From an uncultured Flavobacteriales bacterium (lineage in GTDB: Bacteria; Bacteroidota; Bacteroidia; Flavobacteriales_G; Salibacteraceae): DNA of 64,000 nucleotides. The notes under the pieces were generated by a model. It searched no databases. It was not told the origin of the DNA and saw nothing but the letters and a program-made list of their open reading frames with translations. Position 1 is the stretch's first letter. Every line of letters begins with the position of its first letter. Positions 40,829 to 49,413 of this stretch are shown here, piece after piece. The DNA lies in contig CAJXZP010000005.1 in NCBI GenBank assembly GCA_913062955.1, positions 1 to 64,000 on the forward strand. Reading direction: 5' to 3'. The translations under genes were made by a program, and so were the position numbers.

Positions 40829-40903
40829 TGGGCAATGAGGGATTCGAACCCCCGACCCCCTCGGTGTAAACGAGGTGCTCTGAACCAGCTGAGCTAATTG
40901 CCC
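40829..40903 (-). tRNA. tRNA-Val (anticodon TAC)
   Basis: A 75-base cloverleaf on the minus strand. The acceptor stem is GGGCAAT / ATTGCCC with discriminator A. The D-arm contains AGCTCAGCTGGTTCAGAGC, the anticodon loop is TTTACAC with anticodon TAC, and the T-loop GTTCGAATC is present. CCA is not encoded. It is the only intact tRNA gene in the window. Confidence 0.96.
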
Positions 40904-40987
40904 GAATTGGATGAGTGTGCTTTTGTTTGACTCTCGTTCCGTATTCGTGGTGCAAATGTACGTCAACGATTCGAATTGACAATGACT

Positions 40988-42214
40988 TTAATTGAAAAAC
41001 TTTAGTGCATCTGCGACTACAAAAGTACTCCCACCGACATACACGATGTCATCTTCTTGAGAATCAGCAATTGCTATCTTTACAGCCTCCGAAACTTTAT
41101 TAAAACTTTTTTTATTTTTTTTTGCTGAAGTGAATAAATCATCCAATTCTGCTATGGGTTTGGCTCTTTCAATTTCAGGTTCACACAAATAATAATGCGC
41201 CTCATCCGGAAGAAGCTCCATAACCGATTCTGCATTTTTATCATTTACCATTCCAAATACAATTCGCATCTCTCCTTTACAGATATCTTGCAAATGCTTC
41301 ATGGTATAGGCCAACCCTTCCTTGTTATGTGCGGTATCGGCAATTACAGTGGGTTTGTTTTGAAGGACCTCCCAACGCCCCCGTAAGCCGGTATTCCGGA
41401 TCATATACTCTACTCCTGACACCAAATGATTATTACTAACCTCAAATCCAAAAGCACGTAATTCTTTCGTGGCAATTACAGCCGTTTGCACATTCTTTTT
41501 TTGATAGCTTATCAAATTAGGAACATCAATAATCTCCGATTGTTGATCGGCAAATACAATTTCTGATTTCAGGTTTTCTGCGATTTCGGTAAAAACACCT
41601 CGAACTTCTTCTTGGGTTTCGCCAATCACCACTGGCACACCTTCTTTAATAATTCCCGCTTTTTCAGTGGCCACTTTTACCAAAGTATTTCCTAAAAACT
41701 GGGTATGGTCTAATCCAATATTTGTGATTACGGAAACAAGTGGTGTAATCACATTAGTCGAATCTAAACGTCCTCCGAGTCCCGTTTCAATAACCGCAAT
41801 ATCGACCTGCTCCTTTGCAAAGTAACTAAAAGCAAGTCCAACGGTCCATTCGAAAAAAGAAGGTGAAATATCCTCTAATAAATCACTTTTATTTTCCACG
41901 AAATGGATGACTTCCAGTTCCGGGATCATCTTACCATTAATTTTAATCCGTTCCCGGAAATCTAATAAATGTGGAGAAGTATATAAACCTACTTTATAGC
42001 CTGCATCTTGTAAAATAGAGGCAATAAAATGAGAGGAGGATCCTTTCCCATTGGTTCCCGCAATATGTATGCTTTTAAATAGCGTTTCCGGGTTACCTAA
42101 TTTTTTACACAAAGCCAATGTATTTGACAAATCCGCCTTATACGCAGCTTTGCCTTGTCTTTGGTACATCGGTAACTTAGAAAACAGGTAATTAACTGTT
42201 TCTTGATACGTCAT
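40988..42214 (-). CDS. folC: bifunctional folylpolyglutamate synthase / dihydrofolate synthase
   Basis: A 408-residue Mur-ligase-like enzyme that adds glutamate to dihydropteroate and to folates. The ATP loop HIAGTNGKGSSSHFIASIL lies near residues 50-68, the FolC segment YTSPHLLDFRERIKING near 78-94, and IAVIETGLGGRLDSTNV near 139. Length is normal. Its ATG overlaps the tonB stop (TAATG), so it is the last gene of exbB-exbD-tonB-folC. A folate gene after a TonB energy module is a shared transcript, not an obvious functional link. FolK, another folate enzyme, begins at 63550. Confidence 0.95.
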   Translation of the reverse strand: MTYQETVNYLFSKLPMYQRQGKAAYKADLSNTLALCKKLGNPETLFKSIHIAGTNGKGSSSHFIASILQDAGYKVGLYTSPHLLDFRERIKINGKMIPELEVIHFVENKSDLLEDISPSFFEWTVGLAFSYFAKEQVDIAVIETGLGGRLDSTNVITPLVSVITNIGLDHTQFLGNTLVKVATEKAGIIKEGVPVVIGETQEEVRGVFTEIAENLKSEIVFADQQSEIIDVPNLISYQKKNVQTAVIATKELRAFGFEVSNNHLVSGVEYMIRNTGLRGRWEVLQNKPTVIADTAHNKEGLAYTMKHLQDICKGEMRIVFGMVNDKNAESVMELLPDEAHYYLCEPEIERAKPIAELDDLFTSAKKNKKSFNKVSEAVKIAIADSQEDDIVYVGGSTFVVADALKFFN

Positions 42215-43020
42215 TATTTGATTTGGAAATCGTAAATTATTCTTCCCTTTTGCTCAATAGGAGCTCCGTCTTTGGGTTGCCACTTGGTTTTGTAAGCAGC
42301 TTGTAAAGCTTTTTTGGTTAGGCATTCTGCGGTATTGGTAGTCCCCTGTCCTACGGAAGCATAAACTACCTTACCATTTCGATCTACTTTAATATTTACG
42401 TAAACTTTACCTTCTTCTTGACATTCATAAACTGGCTTTGGTTTGGTCAAAGCAGCACGATCACCTAAGGCATAGTTGCCATTACCGATACCGCCACCTG
42501 TATACCCTCCATCAGCACCACCATCTTGTTGGCCTCGATCACCCGGTTCGTCATCGTCTCCATCACCACCACCCGCTTCCTGGGTTGGGTTATTCAGTTT
42601 ACCTGCCATGGCAGCTAGTTTCTTACGTATTTCTTCTTGTTCCGCTTTCTTAATGGCTTCTGCTTCTGCCGCTCGCTCCGCTTCCTTTTCTGCCTCTGTT
42701 TTTTCTTTCGGAACCTCAATGGTTTTCACATCATCTTGGGTGGCCACATCAGGAATAGCTGCTTCGGGTTCGGTTTGAGAAGGCTCAACGGGTTTATCTT
42801 CTGGTTGCTCCTCCGGTTCTACAGGAGCTGTAGCTGCTTCCGGTTGATTATCTCCACTCCCCATTTCTGTGGTACCAAAGTTTACCGTAAGACCCGTTTC
42901 TGGATAGGGTACGGTATACGATAACCCATAAATCAAGAAAAATATGAATAAGACCACATGAAACACAATGGTTCCAATAAGTCCTTCCTTCTTTTCTCTT
43001 TCTTCCGGTAATGCAAACAT
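42214..43020 (-). CDS. tonB: TonB-like energy transducer
   Basis: A 268-residue protein with one N-terminal membrane anchor (about residues 17-38) and a Pro/Glu-rich then Ala/Glu/Lys-rich periplasmic spacer (about 60-150). A Gly-rich hinge with GDGDDDEPGDRGQ and a C-terminal TonB-like domain (about 195-268) with KVYVNIKVDRNGKVVYASVG follow. It passes energy from ExbB-ExbD to outer-membrane receptors such as the one at 24.6 kb. The domain is also compatible with a TolA-like role, since the ExbB/ExbD neighbours belong to a family shared with TolQ/TolR. It abuts exbD and overlaps folC. Confidence 0.85.
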   Translation of the reverse strand: MFALPEEREKKEGLIGTIVFHVVLFIFFLIYGLSYTVPYPETGLTVNFGTTEMGSGDNQPEAATAPVEPEEQPEDKPVEPSQTEPEAAIPDVATQDDVKTIEVPKEKTEAEKEAERAAEAEAIKKAEQEEIRKKLAAMAGKLNNPTQEAGGGDGDDDEPGDRGQQDGGADGGYTGGGIGNGNYALGDRAALTKPKPVYECQEEGKVYVNIKVDRNGKVVYASVGQGTTNTAECLTKKALQAAYKTKWQPKDGAPIEQKGRIIYDFQIK

Positions 43021-43413
43021 TTATTTTGTTCTTGTGGCTAATACCATTTGATATTTATTCCTATTCGCAATTTCCATAACGGCAACGACATATTGCACAT
43101 CCACTGTTTCCTCAGGACGTAGCAAAAAACTAGGTTTTTCTTCCCCAACTAGTTGCGCCTGTAAAGCTCTTTCTAATTGATCAAATTTCACCTCACGTTG
43201 CCCAATAAAATATTTCACATCTTTTGTTATCGAAACAGATACTTGATTTTTTTTATTCGTTCGAGTACTTCCTTTTGGTAATAAAACCTCCACTCCATTC
43301 GGACTAATCATCGTAGAAGCGATAATAAAAAACACAAGCAACAGAAATACGATATCCGTCATAGACGACATATTGAACTCTGGACTTACTTTATTTCTTC
43401 CCTTTACTGACAT
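43021..43413 (-). CDS. exbD: ExbD/TolR-family biopolymer transport protein
   Basis: A 130-residue protein with one membrane helix (about residues 17-37). The conserved Asp sits in MSSMTDIVFLLLVFFIIAST and carries protons in ExbD/TolR. The periplasmic domain follows. It starts two bases after exbB and abuts tonB, forming an energising complex at the inner membrane. Confidence 0.9.
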   Translation of the reverse strand: MSVKGRNKVSPEFNMSSMTDIVFLLLVFFIIASTMISPNGVEVLLPKGSTRTNKKNQVSVSITKDVKYFIGQREVKFDQLERALQAQLVGEEKPSFLLRPEETVDVQYVVAVMEIANRNKYQMVLATRTK

Positions 43414-43415
43414 AC

Positions 43416-44105
43416 TTATGCTGGTTCTTGTAACATATCAATAAAACGAACCGAAAGTTCATCCATTTTATACGCTACTTTATCAATTTTTCCTACTAAA
43501 ATATTGTAACTCAAATACGCAATAATACCAATTACCAAACCGGCTGCCGTAGTTACCATGGCCTGCATAATACCCCCGGCTAATTGATTTAACTCTACCG
43601 AGTTTCCATTGGTGTTCATTTCGTGAAAGGCAGACATCATACCAATTACAGTACCTAAGAAACCAATCATTGGAGCTGCTCCAGCAATAGTGGCCTCCAT
43701 AGACAATGATTGTTCCAATTTAGTGATTTCAAGTTTCCCCTCATTATCGATTGCTAACCCAATATCAGCCATGGGCTTGCCCACGCGCATCAATCCTTTT
43801 TCAATCATTTTTGAATACGGGTTATTCACTTCCTTACAGATTTGACGAGCTTGGTTAATTTCACCTTTCAATACCGATTCTTTCACCTTTTCCATAAAAG
43901 AAGTATCTCCTTTTACCACTCTAGCTACCGATAAATATCTTTCAATAAAAATGTATACTGCAACAATGGATAAGATTCCTAAAGGAATCATAATATACCA
44001 TCCCCCACCAATGAGCAGGCTCATTATCGATAAAGTTTCTTCGGTGGGTACCACCTCCACTCCTTCAGCTCCAGTATTAATTTGTAAAAACAATCCGTAA
44101 TTCAT
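43416..44105 (-). CDS. exbB: MotA/TolQ/ExbB-family proton channel protein
   Basis: A 229-residue protein with three membrane helices (about 32-54, 135-158, 182-202). The ExbB/TolQ core lies in AGAAPMIGFLGTVIGMMSAF and AMVTTAAGLVIGIIAYLSYN. The short N-terminal part may be periplasmic. With ExbD it converts the proton gradient into force on the TonB-like protein encoded next. ExbB versus TolQ cannot be settled by sequence alone, but no tolB or pal gene follows. Confidence 0.9.
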   Translation of the reverse strand: MNYGLFLQINTGAEGVEVVPTEETLSIMSLLIGGGWYIMIPLGILSIVAVYIFIERYLSVARVVKGDTSFMEKVKESVLKGEINQARQICKEVNNPYSKMIEKGLMRVGKPMADIGLAIDNEGKLEITKLEQSLSMEATIAGAAPMIGFLGTVIGMMSAFHEMNTNGNSVELNQLAGGIMQAMVTTAAGLVIGIIAYLSYNILVGKIDKVAYKMDELSVRFIDMLQEPA

Positions 44106-44148
44106 AATAATTTTATATTGCGTTGATAACGATAATTTTCAAGATCTA

Positions 44149-45585
44149 TTATAACATGGTATTTTCTATGTAGTAATAAAGTGCACCGGCTAGGTATCCA
44201 GAGAGCGCTAACAAACTGATTCTTTTCATATACCACATAAAGTCAATTTTCATAATTCCCATCACAGCCACTCCAGCCGCTGAACCAATAATCAAAGCAC
44301 TACCACCCGTTCCCGCACAATACGCTAAGAATTCCCAGAATGGATGATCCACAGGATAAGCTAAACCAGGTTGAAATGGGCCTACTTCATACATTCCCAT
44401 GGCACCTGCAACCAACGGAACGTTATCCACAATGGAGGATAACAATCCGATTATTACGTTAATGGCATAGATATTACCCGACATTTTTACTTCCAACCAG
44501 GATGCTAAATCCAATAATTGTCCCGCACTAGTTAACGCACCTACCGCTAACAAAATACCTAAGAAAAACATCACCGAAGGGGTATCCACTTTACGAATAA
44601 CCCCCGTTACCGAAAGTTTCGATTTGGCATGCATACTTTTTCTTCTATGGATAATTTCTGTCACCGCCCACATAACGCCCAAACCAAACAACACACCCAT
44701 AAATGGCGGTAAATGGGTGAAAGTTTTATAAATAGGTACAAAAAGCAAACTTCCCACACCTAACGTAAATACTAAGTTTCTTTCCGAATCCGTTGTAATA
44801 CGTATATCATCACCTTCTGCTGAATCTGGTCTTCTGATCTCCCCTTTTAAGGTAAAAGATAAAATGCCAAGTGGAACCAGAAGCGCAATTAAAGAGGGAA
44901 TAAAAATACCCGTTATGATGTGTGCGGCCGTAATGTTACCACCAATCCAAAGCATAATAGTGGTTACATCCCCAATCGGAGACCATGCACCACCCGCATT
45001 TGCAGAAACAATCACCATACCTGCAAATAACCATAAATCATCTTTATCCTTAATCAACTTCTTTAACAAAGCAGACATCACAATAGCTGTAGTTAAGTTA
45101 TCCAATGCAGCAGAGAAAAAGAAAGTAATCAGGGTCAACACCCATAATAACTTCACCTTATTTAGGGTTTTAATTCTTTCGGTAATTACCGCAAAACCAT
45201 CATGTGCATCAATGACTTCCACAATGGTCATCGCTCCTAAAAGGAAGAACAAGATCTCCGCAATATCCACTAAATGATGAGACAGCTCATACCCAATAAA
45301 ATGACTAGTCGCCTCTTGCACGCCATCACCTTTGGTCAAAATTTCAGATTCGTGCCCCGTTAAGAAGTTTTGAAATCCCTTTAAATAATCCGCAGAATGG
45401 CCATACAATTCGGTAATACTCCAAGAATAATCAATACCTAAAATACTTTCAGCTCCGAATACAAAAACGGTCCAAACTAACACACCAGTTACCAAAGCGG
45501 AAGCGCCTTTATCAATGTGAATATTGTGTTCCAACGCAATGGCTAAGTAACCAATTACGAAGATGATGATCATTAAAATGTACAT
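44149..45585 (-). CDS. nhaD: Na+/H+ antiporter NhaD
   Basis: A 478-residue inner-membrane antiporter with about twelve helices, of the NhaD type common in marine and halotolerant bacteria, which exports Na+ for H+. Family stretches include FFLGAMTIVEVIDAHDGFAV near residue 112, ALDNLTTAIVMSALLKKLI near 160 and SSIVDNVPLVAGAMGMYEVG near 385. It lies 43 bases upstream of exbB on the same strand. Its presence beside a Ca2+/Na+ antiporter and a Na+ symporter elsewhere in the window points to a sodium-rich habitat. Confidence 0.94.
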   Translation of the reverse strand: MYILMIIIFVIGYLAIALEHNIHIDKGASALVTGVLVWTVFVFGAESILGIDYSWSITELYGHSADYLKGFQNFLTGHESEILTKGDGVQEATSHFIGYELSHHLVDIAEILFFLLGAMTIVEVIDAHDGFAVITERIKTLNKVKLLWVLTLITFFFSAALDNLTTAIVMSALLKKLIKDKDDLWLFAGMVIVSANAGGAWSPIGDVTTIMLWIGGNITAAHIITGIFIPSLIALLVPLGILSFTLKGEIRRPDSAEGDDIRITTDSERNLVFTLGVGSLLFVPIYKTFTHLPPFMGVLFGLGVMWAVTEIIHRRKSMHAKSKLSVTGVIRKVDTPSVMFFLGILLAVGALTSAGQLLDLASWLEVKMSGNIYAINVIIGLLSSIVDNVPLVAGAMGMYEVGPFQPGLAYPVDHPFWEFLAYCAGTGGSALIIGSAAGVAVMGIMKIDFMWYMKRISLLALSGYLAGALYYYIENTML

Positions 45586-45754
45586 TTTCCCTTAATCTTT
45601 TGTGTTAACTAAATCTTCTTTTTACAGCCGCCAAAAGAAGACATAATTTATCCAAATCCAAAGATAAGCACCCACCTATTTGCAGGTAATTTTAGAGTTT
45701 TATTTGTTAACAACAAATTCTTGACATCCATCGAAAAAACACCCTGTTTACTAG

Positions 45755-46819
45755 CTAATTAGGGATATATATTTTACCGGAAGAATGATCCGTTTTTGCC
45801 CCGGTTACCGATTTCAAAACATTTATTTGATTCTTCCATTTCAAAACACCTAGAAATGCAAAAACCAAGGCCTCTTTAAATTCTACAATAACCTTTTCTG
45901 GAACAATAATTTTAGGGGTAGCCAATGAATTTAATCGTTCCATAAAAAAAGAGTTGTATACCCCACCCCCAGTAACCAACATGGAATCAATACCGTATTC
46001 CTTACACACTTTGGCAATCTGAAAAACAGAATGCTCCACCACCGTTCTTAAAAGTGAATCCACATCCGTTTTCTTCGCAAACAAAGGGTAAACACAATCT
46101 TCTACCCATTCCACTCCGAGCGATTTTGGTACGGGTCGTGAATAATATTCCAAATTGTGAAGCTGATTTAACAGGCTCTCATCTAAAACACCGGAACGCG
46201 CCCAATCTCCATTTTGATCGTAGCTAATCCCTTTAGACTTCACCAAATGGTTTAAAACAATATTGGCCGGACCAATATCAAAAGCAATTCTTTTTGAATC
46301 ACGCTCAAATGATATATTAGAAAACCCACCCAAATTTAAACAGGCATCATACCTCCCAAACAATAAACGATCACCTATGGGAACTAAAGGAGCGCCTTGC
46401 CCTCCCAACAATACATCCTGAATCCGAAAATCATTCACCACAGGAATTTTAATAAATTCAGACAACGTAGGTCCATCGCCAATTTGAACCGTAATTCCAG
46501 CCTCCGGATTATGGTGAATGGTATGACCGTGGCTGGCTACAAAATCTACATTTCGAATTCCATATTGATCCAGAAAAGTCTGGACACAAGAACCTAGATA
46601 CGACCCATATTTCAAATTCAATTTAGCTAACCCCTGTTTTTCTAGGAACCGCGCAGCATTCAATGCATCCAACCAACTCGAGGAATAGGACATTGTTTGT
46701 GCATGAATAACCTCAAAGGACCAGCCTGATTCTCCATTCTTAAATTTCACATACGCAAGATCCAACCCATCCATGGAGGTTCCTGACATCAACCCAATTA
46801 CCTTAAATTCCACCATCAT
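45755..46819 (-). CDS. anmK: anhydro-N-acetylmuramic acid kinase
   Basis: A 354-residue sugar kinase that opens and phosphorylates 1,6-anhydro-MurNAc from peptidoglycan turnover, giving MurNAc-6-P. The ATP motif GLMSGTSMDGLDLAYV lies near residues 9-24, followed by ASHGHTIHH near 96, the catalytic-loop region NDFRIQDVLLGGQGAPLVPIGD near 127-148, and VTGGGVYNSFFMERL near the C-terminus. No murQ gene is adjacent. Translation starts at one of two adjacent ATG codons. About 170 bases upstream of nhaD's start separate the two genes and hold a small palindrome (TTTGTTAACAACAAA) of unknown meaning. Confidence 0.95.
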   Translation of the reverse strand: MMVEFKVIGLMSGTSMDGLDLAYVKFKNGESGWSFEVIHAQTMSYSSSWLDALNAARFLEKQGLAKLNLKYGSYLGSCVQTFLDQYGIRNVDFVASHGHTIHHNPEAGITVQIGDGPTLSEFIKIPVVNDFRIQDVLLGGQGAPLVPIGDRLLFGRYDACLNLGGFSNISFERDSKRIAFDIGPANIVLNHLVKSKGISYDQNGDWARSGVLDESLLNQLHNLEYYSRPVPKSLGVEWVEDCVYPLFAKKTDVDSLLRTVVEHSVFQIAKVCKEYGIDSMLVTGGGVYNSFFMERLNSLATPKIIVPEKVIVEFKEALVFAFLGVLKWKNQINVLKSVTGAKTDHSSGKIYIPN

Positions 46820-46906
46820 TTATCAACCAAATCTTTAATAGGATATGTACTTTTGGAATAGTACTTTTGCAACCTTAATATTATTCGAAATTATAACTAC
46901 AAAATA

Positions 46907-48046
46907 ATGGATTTTCAGTTAACAGAAGAGCAAATTGCGGTAAGAGATGCGGCACGAGACTTTGCCAAAAACGTGGTAGCAAAAACGGTATTAGAAAGAG
47001 ATGAAAACCAAAGGTTTGGTGAAGACGAAATCCGTCAATTAGGCGAATTAGGATTCATGGGAATGATGGTTGATCCTAAATATGGTGGTAGTGGAATGGA
47101 TACGGTATCGTATGTATTGGCTATGGAAGAAATTTCTAAAGTAGATGCTGCAATATCTGTTACTATGTCTGTAAACAACTCCTTAGTTTGTTGGGGTCTT
47201 GAAAAATTCGGTACGGAAGAACAAAAGATGAAATATTTAGTTCCACTTGCTTCCGGACAAAAAATTGGTGCTTTTTGTTTATCAGAACCAGAGGCAGGCT
47301 CAGATGCCACTTCCCAAAGAACAATGGCTGTTAAAGATGGAGATGATTACATTTTAAACGGAACAAAAAACTGGATCACTAACGGTTCTAGTGCTTCTAC
47401 ATACATTGTAATTGCCCAAACCAAACCTGAGTTAGGACACAAAGGAATCAGTGCATTCATTGTAGAACGAGGAATGGAAGGTTTTGTAGTTGGAGCAAAA
47501 GAGAACAAATTAGGTATTAGAAGTTCAGATACTCATACCTTACTTTTTACGGATTGTAGAGTACCTGCTGAAAACATGATAGGCGAAGAAGGATTTGGAT
47601 TCAAATTCGCCATGATGATTTTAGAAGGTGGACGAATTGGGATTGCTTCTCAGGCTCTAGGTATAGCTTCTGGTGCATTTGAAGCCTCCGTTGAATATGC
47701 GAAAACAAGAACTGCCTTTGGAAAACCAATTTGTGAACACCAAGCTATTGCTTTCAAATTAGCAGATATGGCGACTTCCATTGAAGCCGCTAGATTATTA
47801 TGTTTACAAGCAGCCTATTTAAAAGATCAACACTTACCTATTACTAAGGCTGGTGCAATGGCTAAAGAATTTTCTTCTCGTGTAGCTATGGAAGTTACCG
47901 TAGAAGCAGTTCAAGTTCATGGTGGTTACGGATTCGTTAAAGAATACCATGTAGAACGTATGATGCGTGACGCTAAGATTACACAGATTTATGAAGGAAC
48001 TTCAGAAATTCAAAAAATCGTGATTGGAAGATCTATTTTAAAATAG
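46907..48046 (+). CDS. acyl-CoA dehydrogenase (short/branched-chain type)
   Basis: A 379-residue FAD enzyme that oxidises acyl-CoA to enoyl-CoA. It matches short-chain or butyryl-CoA-type dehydrogenases: FQLTEEQIAVRDAARDFA at the start, FCLSEPEAGSDATSQR near residue 123 for FAD and substrate, and the catalytic Glu363 in YEGTSEIQKIVIGR. Two copies of TACTTTTG (46848 and 46862) upstream resemble -7 elements. It is convergent with murF, and a strong plus-strand terminator for it lies inside the murF coding end. Electrons would go to ETF, which is not encoded here. Confidence 0.95.
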   Translation: MDFQLTEEQIAVRDAARDFAKNVVAKTVLERDENQRFGEDEIRQLGELGFMGMMVDPKYGGSGMDTVSYVLAMEEISKVDAAISVTMSVNNSLVCWGLEKFGTEEQKMKYLVPLASGQKIGAFCLSEPEAGSDATSQRTMAVKDGDDYILNGTKNWITNGSSASTYIVIAQTKPELGHKGISAFIVERGMEGFVVGAKENKLGIRSSDTHTLLFTDCRVPAENMIGEEGFGFKFAMMILEGGRIGIASQALGIASGAFEASVEYAKTRTAFGKPICEHQAIAFKLADMATSIEAARLLCLQAAYLKDQHLPITKAGAMAKEFSSRVAMEVTVEAVQVHGGYGFVKEYHVERMMRDAKITQIYEGTSEIQKIVIGRSILK

Positions 48047-48049
48047 TCT

Positions 48050-49333
48050 TTACAACATATCTTTAAAGGTTTCCATTCGCATTCCGCGAGAACCTTTTAA
48101 TAGAATTATCGCTCCTTCGGGAGCGATTTTTTTGATGTAAACTTCCGCTTCTTCTTTCGTAGGAAATACCTTTATGTTATCGGGGAAGATGGTTTTTGCA
48201 TAATTTTCTCCGACAAAGACATTCCGTTCGAAATGACAATCTGAAACCTTTTCAACCATTTCCTGGTGTTCACTATCACTAAAGCTACCTAATTCAAACA
48301 TATCCCCCAGAAGCACCATTTTTGACTTATCGGTAACCATTTCCAACAAACTTTTTACCGCTTCCCAAACCGAAGACGGGTTCGCATTATACGCATCCAT
48401 AATCAGGGTATTCCGTTCAGAAATTAATACTTGCGACCTATTATTATCTGGCTGGTAATTCGCTAAGGCTTTGCACATATCCGACTCAGGCACTGCAAAA
48501 TACTTACCTACACAATAGGCTAATTTGATATTATTAAAATTAAAGCCACCAAACAATTGGGTACTTACGTGAACCCCATTTTCACTCACCAAAGACACGA
48601 ATGGATTCGCACCATTACTTTCAATAAAGGAATAACCACCTACCTGTCCATAAGAGATCACTTCTAATTCTTGTTGAGCCATCCCTTTTACCAAGTCATC
48701 CGAATAATCTACAAAGGCTTTCCCACCAGATAGATTTAAGTAATCAAACACTTCCTTTTTCGCCAAAACATTATTCTCGAATGACCCAAAGCCTTCCAAA
48801 TGATCTTTACCCACATTGGTGACAAATCCAAAATTAGGTTTTGCAATTTCGCAGAGTAACGCTACCTCATTCGGATGATTATCTCCCATTTCAATCAATG
48901 CAAGCGTATGTTTGGGTTGAATCTCCAAAAGCGTTAATGGAACTCCGATATGGTTATTTAGATTGCCTTTGGTAAAAGCTACCTCATAGCTCTTTGATAA
49001 CACCGCATTCAGCAGCTCTTTTGTGGTGGTCTTCCCATTGGATCCAGTAACTGCAATAACGGGTATATTCAATTGATTTCGATGGAATGAAGCCAAATCT
49101 TGCAACGTTTTCAGGACATCATCCACCAAAATCGCTTTTTCAAAATCCGAAAATTGTTTATCGTCCACAATAGAAAATGAAGCCCCTTCCCCAATGGCTT
49201 TATCCGCAAATTCATTCCCATTAAAATTTGCTCCTTTTAATGCAAAAAACAAACTGCCATTTCTAATATTTCTAGTATCGGTACAAACCCCTGTACTTTC
49301 AGTAAATAATTGGTATAAATCAGCGATCTTCAT
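48050..49333 (-). CDS. murF: UDP-MurNAc-tripeptide D-alanyl-D-alanine ligase
   Basis: A 427-residue ligase that adds D-Ala-D-Ala to the peptidoglycan precursor in the cytoplasm. The N-terminal Mur domain has GVCTDTRNIRNGSLFFALKG, the ATP loop is AVTGSNGKTTTKELLNAVL near residue 98, and LILMDAYNANP-like segments follow. I chose the ATG at 49333. The longer frame begins at a TTG that overlaps a likely -7 element (CAAATTTA, 49349-49356). It follows gldJ on the same strand, as in flavobacteria, but a terminator separates them. Its last codons also encode a terminator for the opposing gene. Confidence 0.95.
   Translation of the reverse strand: MKIADLYQLFTESTGVCTDTRNIRNGSLFFALKGANFNGNEFADKAIGEGASFSIVDDKQFSDFEKAILVDDVLKTLQDLASFHRNQLNIPVIAVTGSNGKTTTKELLNAVLSKSYEVAFTKGNLNNHIGVPLTLLEIQPKHTLALIEMGDNHPNEVALLCEIAKPNFGFVTNVGKDHLEGFGSFENNVLAKKEVFDYLNLSGGKAFVDYSDDLVKGMAQQELEVISYGQVGGYSFIESNGANPFVSLVSENGVHVSTQLFGGFNFNNIKLAYCVGKYFAVPESDMCKALANYQPDNNRSQVLISERNTLIMDAYNANPSSVWEAVKSLLEMVTDKSKMVLLGDMFELGSFSDSEHQEMVEKVSDCHFERNVFVGENYAKTIFPDNIKVFPTKEEAEVYIKKIAPEGAIILLKGSRGMRMETFKDML
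48108..48133 (+). terminator. plus-strand terminator inside the 3' end of murF
   Basis: The perfect stem ATCGCTCC / GGAGCGAT with a TTCG tetraloop is followed by seven T in the plus direction. It lies about 60 bases past the stop of the acyl-CoA dehydrogenase gene, while on the other strand the same bases encode the IAPEGAI segment of MurF. Confidence 0.85.
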
Positions 49334-49361
49334 TCCTATAATTTTTGTCAAATTTAAAGCA

Positions 49362-49390
49362 CAAAAAAAGGCTTCACAAAGTGAAGCCTT
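49362..49390 (-). terminator. terminator of gldJ
   Basis: A 10-bp stem (AAGGCTTCAC / GTGAAGCCTT, loop AAA) is followed on the minus strand by a T run. It lies 23 bases past the gldJ stop and just before the murF promoter. Confidence 0.88.
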
Positions 49391-49413
49391 AATAAATTTC
49401 TTTTGTTTAAAGA

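Noticed and set aside
40752-40982. Open frame of 76 codons over the tRNA-Val locus
   Set aside because: It runs straight through the tRNA gene and its flanks and resembles no protein.
42438-42924. Overlapping plus-strand frames opposite tonB
   Set aside because: They arise from the Glu/Pro/Ala-rich linker of TonB on the other strand, with low-complexity products and no start signal.
44860-45280. Plus-strand frame of 137 codons opposite nhaD
   Set aside because: It is the reverse of well-conserved NhaD membrane segments.
45710-45725. Palindrome TTTGTTAACAACAAA as an operator of nhaD or anmK
   Set aside because: A single short AT-rich palindrome, with no second copy or promoter motif to support it.
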